DNA from: DAOVQB01 sp023128935
Lineage (GTDB): Bacteria > Eisenbacteria > RBG-16-71-46 > CAIMUX01 > WJJG01
Direction: 5' to 3'
Assembly: GCA_030628905.1 (NCBI GenBank)
Contig: DAOVQB010000001.1
Location: 1-64,000, forward strand
DNA: 64,000 nucleotides
How positions within the stretch are numbered: the stretch's first letter is position 1; each line of letters starts with the position of its first letter. A program made the position numbers and the translations under genes. The notes beneath the pieces are model-generated. The model worked only from the letters and a program-made list of their open reading frames with translations, was not told where the DNA came from and made no database searches. Positions 17,456 through 24,960 of the stretch are shown here, piece after piece.

Positions 17456-18589
17456 ATGGTAACTGACGTGACGAAGGCAAAGGAGAAGGCGCTAAACCTG
17501 GCCATCTCACAGATCGAGAAGCAGTTCGGCAAGGGGGCTATCCTCAAGCTCGGTGAGCAAGGGTCCAGGGTGCAGGCCGACGCGATCCCCAGCGGTTCCC
17601 TCGGCTTGGACCAGGCGTTGGGTGTGGGAGGGATTCCGAGGGGCCGGATTGTTGAGATCTATGGCCCTGAGTCTTCTGGAAAAACGACCCTCACACTGAG
17701 CATCATCGCACAGTGTCAGAAACTGGGTGGGACGGCCGTTTTTATTGATGCAGAACACGCCCTGCAGCCTTCCTATGCAAAACTGATCGGAGTCGACATC
17801 GAGAACCTGCACGTCTCTCAACCCGATACGGGTGAAGAAGCCCTCGAGATCGGCGACCAATTGGTCCGCAGCGGGGCGGTGGATCTGATTGTGGTCGATT
17901 CGGTGGCCGCGCTGGTGCCGCGGGCGGAAATTGAGGGAGAAATGGGCGATGCGCATGTCGGCCTCCAGGCTCGCCTCATGTCCCAGGCGCTTAGGAAACT
18001 CACCGGGTCAATCAGCAAGTCCATGTGCACAGTCATTTTCATCAACCAGATCCGCATGAAGATCGGTGTGATGTTCGGCAATCCCGAAACCACGAGCGGG
18101 GGCAATGCGCTCAAATTCTACGCGTCGATACGCCTGGACATTCGCAAGATCGCGTCAATCAAGGAGCGTGACATAGTAGTGGGCAACCGGACCCGCGTTC
18201 GCGTGGTCAAGAACAAGATGGCGCCGCCCTTCCGCTCGGCGGAGTTCGATATCATGTTTGATGAGGGCATCTCCCGCACCGGAGAGCTGCTCGACCGCGG
18301 TCTTGACGCTGGACTGCTGAGTCGCAGTGGAACCTGGCTGTCCTATGGCGAACAGCGTCTGGGGCAGGGACGGGAGAAGGCCCGCCGGACCCTGCGCGAA
18401 GATGCAAAGCTATTCGCCCGACTTGAGAGAGAGGTTCGCAAGGAGATGGGGCTGGTTTCGGATCCCCCGTCCGACGGCGATGGCAAGCGGGGCAAGTCAA
18501 CTGGATCGCGCGCGAGCACGGGTTCTGATGAGCCCCGTACTGCCCAGGCCGCGAGAAGCGGGGCCGGCAGTGACGGGAAGGTTCAGTGA
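17456..18589 (+). CDS. recA: Recombinase RecA
   Basis: ATP-dependent strand-exchange protein of 377 residues. All core motifs are seen: Walker [10 protein letters not shown], the FIDAEHALQ segment, Walker [23 protein letters not shown], the ATP-binding [16 protein letters not shown] stretch and [11 protein letters not shown]. The acidic/basic low-complexity tail is about 40 residues. The ATG at 17456 follows AAAAGGAG. The stop overlaps the recX GTG (GTGA). A LexA site was not identified in the short upstream gap. Confidence 0.98.
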   Translation: MVTDVTKAKEKALNLAISQIEKQFGKGAILKLGEQGSRVQADAIPSGSLGLDQALGVGGIPRGRIVEIYGPESSGKTTLTLSIIAQCQKLGGTAVFIDAEHALQPSYAKLIGVDIENLHVSQPDTGEEALEIGDQLVRSGAVDLIVVDSVAALVPRAEIEGEMGDAHVGLQARLMSQALRKLTGSISKSMCTVIFINQIRMKIGVMFGNPETTSGGNALKFYASIRLDIRKIASIKERDIVVGNRTRVRVVKNKMAPPFRSAEFDIMFDEGISRTGELLDRGLDAGLLSRSGTWLSYGEQRLGQGREKARRTLREDAKLFARLEREVRKEMGLVSDPPSDGDGKRGKSTGSRASTGSDEPRTAQAARSGAGSDGKVQ

Positions 18590-19095
18590 TTCCGGATGTG
18601 AGTGGCGATCGATCCACAAGCCTGCGTGCGGACTTGCTCCGTTTCGTAGGGTTTCGCGAGCGGACGGTTCGGGAGCTGGTCACCTATCTGCGTCGTCGGG
18701 GACACGGAGCAAGGTTCATCGAGGTCGCAGTTGCCGAGGCACGTGAGCAGGGCTTTGTAGATGACCGGCGCTTTGCGGAAGTGTTTCTGAGGGATCGCCG
18801 GCGGCTGCGTCCAGTGAGCCGCCGAGCCGTTCTCAATGACCTCCGCGAGCACGGTGTTGAGATCGCGATCGCTCAGGAAGCACTCGATCTGTCCTGCCCA
18901 CCCTGGGATGATGAGTTGATGGCGTGGGAGGCTGTCTCCCGCCGCTGGGAACGCTGGCACCCAGAGGTGAGAGCGCAAAAGGCCGCTGGTTTCCTCCAGC
19001 GGCGTGGTTTTGACAGGGCGACTGCATCTACTGTTCTGGCCCGGCTCAGCGGTGGGCGCAGCGGTATAGATACCGGTTCTGTCGAGGACCAGTGA
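18586..19095 (+). CDS. recX: Regulatory protein RecX
   Basis: 169 residues; modulator (usually inhibitor) of RecA filaments. Starts with GTG overlapping the recA stop, the usual recA-recX coupling. Family traits: [16 protein letters not shown], then [12 protein letters not shown] and the repeated three-helix pattern rich in Arg. Identification rests on motif plus position. Confidence 0.9.
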   Translation: MIPDVSGDRSTSLRADLLRFVGFRERTVRELVTYLRRRGHGARFIEVAVAEAREQGFVDDRRFAEVFLRDRRRLRPVSRRAVLNDLREHGVEIAIAQEALDLSCPPWDDELMAWEAVSRRWERWHPEVRAQKAAGFLQRRGFDRATASTVLARLSGGRSGIDTGSVEDQ

Positions 19096-19102
19096 AGGTG
19101 GC

Positions 19103-19945
19103 ATGAAGATACTAGTCACGGGTGGATCGGGTCAGCTCGGACGAGCGCTCCGAGAGGTGTTCGAGGGGCGGCACCAAGTCATTTGGACGGATCTCGAGGA
19201 TCTCGACATCCGGGACCTCGCCGGGCTACGAGCCCTTCTGGGCGAGGAGCGGCCTGAGGCCGTTCTTCACCTGGCCGCGATCACACAGGTTGATGCCTGT
19301 GAGAGGCAGCCGGAGACGGCCTTCGAGGTCAACGCCCTGGGCGCGCGCTATGTGGCACTGGCTGCCCGCGAGATTGGAGCCGAGATCCTGCTGGTTTCAA
19401 CAGATTATGTGTTCGATGGGCGATCCGGGCACCCATACCAAGAGTATGACGATCCGCGTCCCTTGAACGTGTACGGGAGGTCGAAGCTGCATGCCGAGCG
19501 GGCGGTTGCATCGCTCACGGAGGCTCACACCATTGTGCGCACCTCGGGCCTCTTCGGTCCGGGCGGTGTGAACTTCGTGCAGGCCATTCTGGATGCCCAC
19601 GAACGAGAGGGCCATTTGCGCGTCGTGGCTGACCAGCTCTGCCGACCGACATACACCGGCCATCTGGCGGAGGCGCTGGCCAGGATGGTCGGATCCGGGA
19701 ACCATGGGATCTTCCATGTGGCCTCTGCGGGAGAAGTCAGTTGGTTCGACTTCGCCCGCGCTATTCTTGAGACGGTTGGGAAGGATCCGAGCTGCGTCGA
19801 ATCTATTTCCAGCGATCAGTTGCAGAGGCCGGCACAGCGACCAGCATATAGTGTGCTCGATACCCGGGCCTATGAACTGACCTTCGGCCACGTGCTCCCA
19901 CACTGGCGCGAGGGACTCGATGGAATCCTCGCGCGGCAGGGATGA
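19103..19945 (+). CDS. RmlD-like dTDP-4-dehydrorhamnose reductase / SDR sugar reductase
   Basis: 280-residue extended short-chain dehydrogenase. Rossmann motif MKILVTGGSGQLGRAL, then HLAAITQVDACE, the STDYVFDG strand and the catalytic Tyr-Lys pair in NVYGRSKLHAE. RmlD makes dTDP-L-rhamnose with NADPH, but no rmlA, B or C is nearby, so related activities (e.g. other 6-deoxysugar reductases) remain possible. It begins 7 bases after the recX stop. Confidence 0.85.
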   Translation: MKILVTGGSGQLGRALREVFEGRHQVIWTDLEDLDIRDLAGLRALLGEERPEAVLHLAAITQVDACERQPETAFEVNALGARYVALAAREIGAEILLVSTDYVFDGRSGHPYQEYDDPRPLNVYGRSKLHAERAVASLTEAHTIVRTSGLFGPGGVNFVQAILDAHEREGHLRVVADQLCRPTYTGHLAEALARMVGSGNHGIFHVASAGEVSWFDFARAILETVGKDPSCVESISSDQLQRPAQRPAYSVLDTRAYELTFGHVLPHWREGLDGILARQG

Positions 19946-19990
19946 CAGCGGTCACAGGAGTTGTGATGCCAGCGGCGTCCCACTCACGCC

Positions 19991-20920
19991 ATGGCGGCTG
20001 GCCGCCAATGCCCGGGCATGGGCGCACGGATGGTGACACCGATGGCATATGCGTTACTCGAACAGCTCCGCCCCCGGCAGTGGACGAAGAACCTCCTGCT
20101 GCTGGCAGGGGTGCTCTTTTCCGTAGAGTTCACGGTGACCTCGCAGGTGCTGCGTGCACTGGGGGCGGTTACCTGTTTCTGCTTACTTTCCTCGGCTGGG
20201 TATATATTCAATGATCTGAAGGATCTCAACAGCGACAGGTTTCATCCCCGCAAGCGGAATCGGCCTCTGCCCTCGGGGCGCCTGAGCCTTGCTGTTGCCC
20301 GGGTCATCTTCATCCTGTTGATGATTTTTGGCCTGGGTGGGGCCTTTCTGTTGGGCGCTGGGTTTGGGGCGGTGGCAGTTGCCTACATTGCGCTGAGCAT
20401 CCTCTATACGCTGCTTCTGAAGCGGATCGTGCTGCTGGATGTGATGTGCATTGCCATCCTGTTTGTGCTCCGCGCCGTGGCGGGGGTGGAAGCGCTCCAC
20501 CCCAGCCCGCAGCTCTCGCCATGGCTTTTGGTCTGCACGCTCTTCCTGGCTCTGTTCATTGCGGTGGTGAAGCGCCGCCATGAGAGGATGACGCTTTTGG
20601 AGAATGCGGAGCGGCATCGCTCGATTCTGGGCGAGTATTCCCCGGAACTCCTCGATCAGATGATTCCGGTTGTCACCGGGTCCACTATCCTGGCATATGC
20701 CCTCTACACAATCGTTCCCCTTACCGAGGAGCACGCCCCCCCCGAGAGGATGATCTACACAATCCCCTTCGTGGTCTATGGCGTCTTCCGCTATCTCTAT
20801 CTTATTTATCGGAAGGGCAAGGGGGGGGCTCCGTCGGAGGTTCTGTTGACGGATGGCCCGCTCCTCGTCAACGTGGCGCTTTGGGGGGTTGTTGTCTTGC
20901 TGATTTTCAAGCTCTGGTAA
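19991..20920 (+). CDS. UbiA-family prenyltransferase (decaprenyl-phosphate phosphoribosyltransferase-like)
   Basis: Polytopic membrane protein of about 300 residues, mostly hydrophobic helices. N-terminal RPRQWTKNLLLLAG and the first Asp-rich motif NDLKDLNSDRFHPRKRNRP are characteristic of the branch that includes 5-phosphoribosyl-1-pyrophosphate:polyprenyl-phosphate transferases; the second Asp-rich region is not obvious. This suggests polyprenyl-phosphoryl-ribose synthesis for cell-surface glycans; substrate is inferred. The start is uncertain: ATGs at 19991, 20018, 20030 and 20042 are in frame and none has a clear ribosome binding site. Confidence 0.8.
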   Translation: MAAGRQCPGMGARMVTPMAYALLEQLRPRQWTKNLLLLAGVLFSVEFTVTSQVLRALGAVTCFCLLSSAGYIFNDLKDLNSDRFHPRKRNRPLPSGRLSLAVARVIFILLMIFGLGGAFLLGAGFGAVAVAYIALSILYTLLLKRIVLLDVMCIAILFVLRAVAGVEALHPSPQLSPWLLVCTLFLALFIAVVKRRHERMTLLENAERHRSILGEYSPELLDQMIPVVTGSTILAYALYTIVPLTEEHAPPERMIYTIPFVVYGVFRYLYLIYRKGKGGAPSEVLLTDGPLLVNVALWGVVVLLIFKLW

Positions 20921-20956
20921 TCGCGTGCCTGTAAAAGAGATGCGAGGAGCAAGACA

Positions 20957-21835
20957 GTGGTGAGACACGAGTTCGTTTCGTATGCGAAGTTCAATCTCTA
21001 TCTGGCCGTTCTCAGCAAGCGGTCTGATGGCTACCATGAGGTTGACACCGTTCTCCAGAGCATCAGTCTGGCAGATACGCTCTCTTTTGAGCCGCTGGAC
21101 GACGACCATCTCGAGGTTGAGTGCGATGGCGATAACATCCCCTCCGGACCTGCCAACCTGGTCTGGCGGGCCCTTGCGCTCCTTAGGGAGCGTTGTGGTC
21201 TCTGCAAGGGAATGCGGGTTAAGCTGCACAAGCGGATTCCCGCGCGCGCCGGGCTAGGGGGCGGCAGTTCCAATGCAGCCTGCGCGCTGGCGGCAGGCAA
21301 CCTTCTCTGGAAGTTGGGATTGCGGGAAGGTGAGCTGGAGCAGATGGGTGCTGAACTCGGTTCGGATGTACCTTTTTTCATCCGGGGGGGCACGCAGCGA
21401 TGTACGGGCAGGGGAGAGTGGCTGGAAGCCGTAATGCCGCTTGCCGACTCTACATGGGTTGTTGTCAAGCCTGAATGGGATCTGTCAACAGGTGCTGTTT
21501 ACGAGTGCATTCGATCCGTCTTGACACCGAACGAGGCCAAAGCTAGGATGTTTTTGGGGTTTCTAGCGAAGCGAGACCTGCACTCTATTGTGGAAAAAGG
21601 GTTTAGCGACCTGGAAGGGCCCGCGGGTGAGCTGCAACCCCGTGCGGCTGAACTCAAGGCCTGGATGAGCGAAGCGGGGCTAGTCGGAATCCGGCTGGCC
21701 GGTAGTGGTTCTGCATGGGTGGGTTACTGTCCAGACCCCGGGATGGCGCGGCACATTGTGTCAGCCGGACGTGAGCGGGGATGGGTTGTGCACCATGTCA
21801 GACCTACCGGAAGGGGGTGGAGCGAAGGCAGGTGA
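20957..21835 (+). CDS. ispE: 4-diphosphocytidyl-2-C-methyl-D-erythritol kinase
   Basis: 292-residue GHMP kinase phosphorylating CDP-ME in the MEP isoprenoid pathway. N-terminus YAKFNLYLAVLSKRSDGYHE and the ATP-binding loop PARAGLGGGSSNAACAL match IspE, with AELGSDVPFF and LAGSGSAWVG further on. GTG start at 20957 with GAGGAG upstream. It precedes spoVG, as in Bacillus. Confidence 0.95.
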   Translation: MVRHEFVSYAKFNLYLAVLSKRSDGYHEVDTVLQSISLADTLSFEPLDDDHLEVECDGDNIPSGPANLVWRALALLRERCGLCKGMRVKLHKRIPARAGLGGGSSNAACALAAGNLLWKLGLREGELEQMGAELGSDVPFFIRGGTQRCTGRGEWLEAVMPLADSTWVVVKPEWDLSTGAVYECIRSVLTPNEAKARMFLGFLAKRDLHSIVEKGFSDLEGPAGELQPRAAELKAWMSEAGLVGIRLAGSGSAWVGYCPDPGMARHIVSAGRERGWVVHHVRPTGRGWSEGR

Positions 21836-21954
21836 CCTAGTTTGGGACGTCATAAGGAAGTGAGTCCAAGGGCTTGGATACGCAACGTGACTGTGTGGAC
21901 AATGGCAAGGTCCTTGAGTGACTGCTAACCCTTCAAAGGCAAGGCGGTGAGTCC

Positions 21955-22227
21955 ATGAAGATCACGGAAGTTCGAATCTCTGTCCGGGATGATGACAAGT
22001 TGAAGGCCTTTGTCAGTATCACCCTGGACAATTGCTTTGTCATCCGTGGGCTCAAGATTATCCAGGGCAACAAGGGCATGTTTGTGGCCATGCCGTGCCG
22101 GAAGCGGCCTGATGGTAGCTTCCAGGATTTGGCCCACCCTATCAACAATGAGACCCGGCGATGGATTGAGGATGAGATCCTCACCCGGTATCGCCAGGAG
22201 CTGGAGAACCAAACCCTGGTGACATAG
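21955..22227 (+). CDS. spoVG: SpoVG family protein
   Basis: 90-residue small DNA/RNA-binding regulatory protein. [20 protein letters not shown], then [34 protein letters not shown] and the helical end match SpoVG well. In Firmicutes it affects sporulation, septation and virulence; its role in non-sporulating diderms is open. ATG at 21955. Gene order with ispE, prs, ctc and pth repeats that of Bacillus, except that glmU is absent. Confidence 0.95.
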   Translation: MKITEVRISVRDDDKLKAFVSITLDNCFVIRGLKIIQGNKGMFVAMPCRKRPDGSFQDLAHPINNETRRWIEDEILTRYRQELENQTLVT

Positions 22228-22354
22228 GGAGCTGCCCTGGGGTTCGGCTTGCGAAACTGGGGGGTCGTCTGCGGGAAGATGCGCGGACGGCCCTCTTGCT
22301 ATGTTATAGAGAGGGTGATTTGACCGCTGGCCCCCATCGGGGGAAGATTTACCA

Positions 22355-22383
22355 TTGGATTGTGCAGCCGGGAGGCATACAAT
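22355..22383 (+). promoter_or_regulatory. Sigma-70-type promoter for tRNA-Gln
   Basis: TTGGAT (22355-22360), 17-base spacer, TACAAT (22378-22383), ending 15 bases before tRNA-Gln. Spacing is ideal and the -10 box is near consensus. Confidence 0.65.
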
Positions 22384-22398
22384 GGTGCGTTTGTGCGA

Positions 22399-22471
22399 TG
22401 GGGCGTCGCCAAGTTGGCAAGGCACAGGGTTTTGGTCCCTGCATTCGGAGGTTCGAATCCTCCCGCCCCAG
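22399..22471 (+). tRNA. tRNA-Gln (anticodon TTG)
   Basis: 73-base tRNA with acceptor TGGGGCG/CGCCCCA and discriminator G. Anticodon stem CAGGG/CCCTG, loop TTTTGGT, anticodon TTG. T arm GGTTCGAATCC. CCA not encoded. It sits between spoVG and prs. Confidence 0.97.
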
Positions 22472-22521
22472 AGAGACCTTGCCATCGGCCACCGCGGGTA
22501 GAAAGGGAGGCTGCTTCAGAC

Positions 22522-23457
22522 ATGATCGACTCGTTGCGGATCTTTACCGGCAACGCCAATCCTGCGCTTGCCAGCCGCATGGCGGCGAAGATCGGGATGA
22601 GCCTGGGAAAGGCCGAGGTTTGTCGCTTCTCGGATGGAGAGATCAATGTCCAGATCCAAGAGAACATCCGGGGTTGCGATGTCTTTATCATTCAACCAAC
22701 GTTCCCACCGGCTGACTACCTCATGGAACTGCTGATCATGGTTGATGCCGCCCGCCGTGCTTCCGCGGACCGCGTCACGGCAGTGATTCCCTATTTCGGC
22801 TATGCCCGCCAAGACAGGAAGGACCGGCCGCGGGCCCCGATCTCGGCGAAGCTCGTGGCCAATCTCATGGCTGTTGCTGGTGCGGACCGGGTGGTCACCA
22901 TGGATCTGCACTCGCCGCAGATACAGGGGTTCTTCGACATTCCGTTCGACCACCTCTATGCCAAGCCCGTGCTTGTACGCTATTTCGAGGAGATGCACCT
23001 GCCGGATCTGGTGGTGGCGTGCCCGGACGTGGGTGGCGTGAAGATGGCGCGTGCATTCTCCAAGCGACTGAATGCGTCCCTCGTGGTCGTGAATAAAAGG
23101 CGCACGAGTGCAGATGTGTCGGAGGCCATGGAGATCATTGGTGATGCGGAGGGCAAGCACGTTCTCTTGGTGGATGATCTGATCTCCACGGCCGGAACGC
23201 TGAGGAACGCTGCAGAGGCACTCCGCGCCCAGGGGGCCAAGGATGTCTATGCCTGCTGTACGCACCCCTGTTTCGCGGAGGGTGCTTGGGAGAATCTAGC
23301 GGCTGCCGGACTGAAACAGATTGTCGTCACCGACACGATTCCGCAGGATGGCAAGCTGCTGGGAGATCGTCTTGTGGTGCGTACGGTGGGCGATCTGTTT
23401 GGTGAAGTGATTCTGAGGATCCACGAGGAGAGATCCCTGACAAGCCTATTCGATTGA
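22522..23457 (+). CDS. prs: Ribose-phosphate pyrophosphokinase (PRPP synthetase)
   Basis: 311-residue class I PRPP synthetase (ribose-5-phosphate + ATP to PRPP + AMP). MIDSLRIFTGNANPALA start; FSDGEINVQIQEN; the flexible-loop motif YFGYARQDRKDRPRAPISAK; TMDLHSPQIQGFFDIP; and the PRPP-binding loop VLLVDDLISTAGT are present. The ATG at 22522 is preceded by GGGAGG; the frame extends upstream only through the tRNA. bL25 and pth follow. Confidence 0.97.
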   Translation: MIDSLRIFTGNANPALASRMAAKIGMSLGKAEVCRFSDGEINVQIQENIRGCDVFIIQPTFPPADYLMELLIMVDAARRASADRVTAVIPYFGYARQDRKDRPRAPISAKLVANLMAVAGADRVVTMDLHSPQIQGFFDIPFDHLYAKPVLVRYFEEMHLPDLVVACPDVGGVKMARAFSKRLNASLVVVNKRRTSADVSEAMEIIGDAEGKHVLLVDDLISTAGTLRNAAEALRAQGAKDVYACCTHPCFAEGAWENLAAAGLKQIVVTDTIPQDGKLLGDRLVVRTVGDLFGEVILRIHEERSLTSLFD

Positions 23458-23584
23458 TGTGGGAGATGCTCTCAGGTTATTGACAGTGCCGGGAAACCCT
23501 CGGATTGGACCTCAAGCTCTAGCTTGGAGATCCAGTGAAATGAGGGATCTAGCGGCCAGGTGATATGACGGAGGAACAAGGATC

Positions 23585-24301
23585 ATGGCGTTGGTAGAAC
23601 TTGCTGCTCAGGTGCGAACGGAGAAGGGAAAGGGTGCGGCCCGTCGATGCCGCCAGCAGGGCTTTATGCCAGGCATTCTCTACAGTTCGGGTGAAGAGAA
23701 TACAATGATCGCGGTGGAGAGACACGGCTTCGACAGGATGCTGCGTAAGGCGGCTGGAAGCGCGATCGTGATCGATCTGAAGGTGAGCGGCGCGGATGGT
23801 AGTGTGAAAGCGCTCATCAAGGAAGTGCAACGCGATCCGGTGACGTCGCATCCCCTGCACTTGGATCTGCTGCGCGTTTCGATGGATGAGCCTGTGCATC
23901 TTGTCATCCCCATTAGCCTAGTGGGGGTTGCAGCTGGGGTGAAGAACGAGGGTGGATTCCTGGACCACGTGCTCCGCGAAGTTGAGATAGCTTGCCTTCC
24001 GGCCGATGTCCCCGACTTCATCGAACTGGATGTGACAGCGCTGGCTGTGGGGGACACGCTGCAGGCAGGAGACATCCAATGCAAAGGCTTCGAACTCATC
24101 ACCCCCCCAGACCGCGTGATCGTTGCAGTTCATGGCAAGGCCGTTTCCGAGGATGCCGAGCTGCTGGCCGGGGCTGAACAGCCCGAAGGTGAGGAGGAGC
24201 CCGCTGCTGGCGAGGAGACGGATAAAGCTGAGGGCGACGAGACGGAGAAGGCCAAGAAGACCAAGAAGACCAAGAAGACCAAGAAGCTCAAGAAGACCTA
24301 A
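23585..24301 (+). CDS. rplY: 50S ribosomal protein bL25 (Ctc/TL5 long form)
   Basis: 238-residue long-form bL25, which binds 5S rRNA. N-terminal domain starts LAAQVRTEKGKGAARRCRQQGF and GILYS; HPLHLDLLRVSMDEPVH ends it. The beta-rich C-terminal domain has DHVLREVEIACLP and DFIELDVTAL. The end is a Glu-rich then Lys/Thr-rich repeat (KKTKKTKKTKK type, 9-base DNA repeats at about 24254-24298), longer and more basic than most family members. Gene position prs-ctc-pth is conserved. Confidence 0.95.
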   Translation: MALVELAAQVRTEKGKGAARRCRQQGFMPGILYSSGEENTMIAVERHGFDRMLRKAAGSAIVIDLKVSGADGSVKALIKEVQRDPVTSHPLHLDLLRVSMDEPVHLVIPISLVGVAAGVKNEGGFLDHVLREVEIACLPADVPDFIELDVTALAVGDTLQAGDIQCKGFELITPPDRVIVAVHGKAVSEDAELLAGAEQPEGEEEPAAGEETDKAEGDETEKAKKTKKTKKTKKLKKT

Positions 24302-24313
24302 CCCGGTGGCTTT

Positions 24314-24958
24314 GTGATCATCGTTGGCTTGGGCAACCCAGGACAGAGATATGCGGAGACCCGCCACAACGCGGGTTTCCTGGTGTTGGAGGCCATTTGC
24401 CTTCGGTGGCATGTAGGTTCCTGGGGCAAGTTTGATCTATATGATGAGGCGCCGCTGCGTTATGCAGGGCAGCAGCATCGACTAGTGCGGCCCACAACAT
24501 GCATGAACCTCAGCGGGGATGCAGTTGTGAGGCTTCTGAGGGCCGCAGCCAATCCGGCCGATCTGTTTGTGGTTCTGGATGATGTTGATCTGCCTTTGGG
24601 CCGGATCCGGATCCGGCCTGATGGAGGGGCAGGTGGGCACCACGGATTGCAGTCCGTTCTGGATGCCCTTTTTCCTGCCACGGTTGCTCGGATGAGGATC
24701 GGAGTGGGGCGCCCCACCCCTGATGAGGGGGCAATGGTTGATCATGTGCTCGGCAGGTTTTCCGATGAAGAGCAGGCCAGGTTTGAGCAGATGCTCGATC
24801 GGGCGCTACAGGCACTCGAGGTAATTCTGCGTGATGGGATCCAACCGGCCATGAACCGGTTCAATGGACTTCCCGCGCCTTGGGTAAACCTTGTTCCTGG
24901 AAAGGGACGCGGCGGAAGGGATGAGGCCTCGGCGGAGGCTCGTAGAGAGGGGAGATAG
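24314..24958 (+). CDS. pth: Peptidyl-tRNA hydrolase
   Basis: 214-residue enzyme releasing tRNA from stalled peptidyl-tRNAs. GTG start; IIVGLGNPGQRYAETRHNAGF carries the catalytic His in the N-terminal motif; PTTCMNLSGDAV, VVLDDVDLPLGRIRIRPDGGAGGHHGLQS and RMRIGVGRP complete the signature. The C-terminal ~20 residues are a charged extension. Follows the bL25 gene by 12 bases. Confidence 0.95.
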   Translation: MIIVGLGNPGQRYAETRHNAGFLVLEAICLRWHVGSWGKFDLYDEAPLRYAGQQHRLVRPTTCMNLSGDAVVRLLRAAANPADLFVVLDDVDLPLGRIRIRPDGGAGGHHGLQSVLDALFPATVARMRIGVGRPTPDEGAMVDHVLGRFSDEEQARFEQMLDRALQALEVILRDGIQPAMNRFNGLPAPWVNLVPGKGRGGRDEASAEARREGR

Positions 24959-24960
24959 GC

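Noticed and set aside
20183..21229. Long minus-strand frame (348 residues) opposite the prenyltransferase and ispE genes
   Set aside because: Spans two clearly coding plus-strand genes and their gap, with His/Gln/Glu-rich shadow composition and no domain match.
22331..22343. CCCCC-ATC-GGGGG hairpin upstream of tRNA-Gln
   Set aside because: Only a 5-bp stem followed by AAGATTT; too weak to call a terminator for spoVG.
23473..23500. TTGACA-like box between prs and the bL25 gene
   Set aside because: No acceptable -10 element at 16-19 bases, so not called a promoter.
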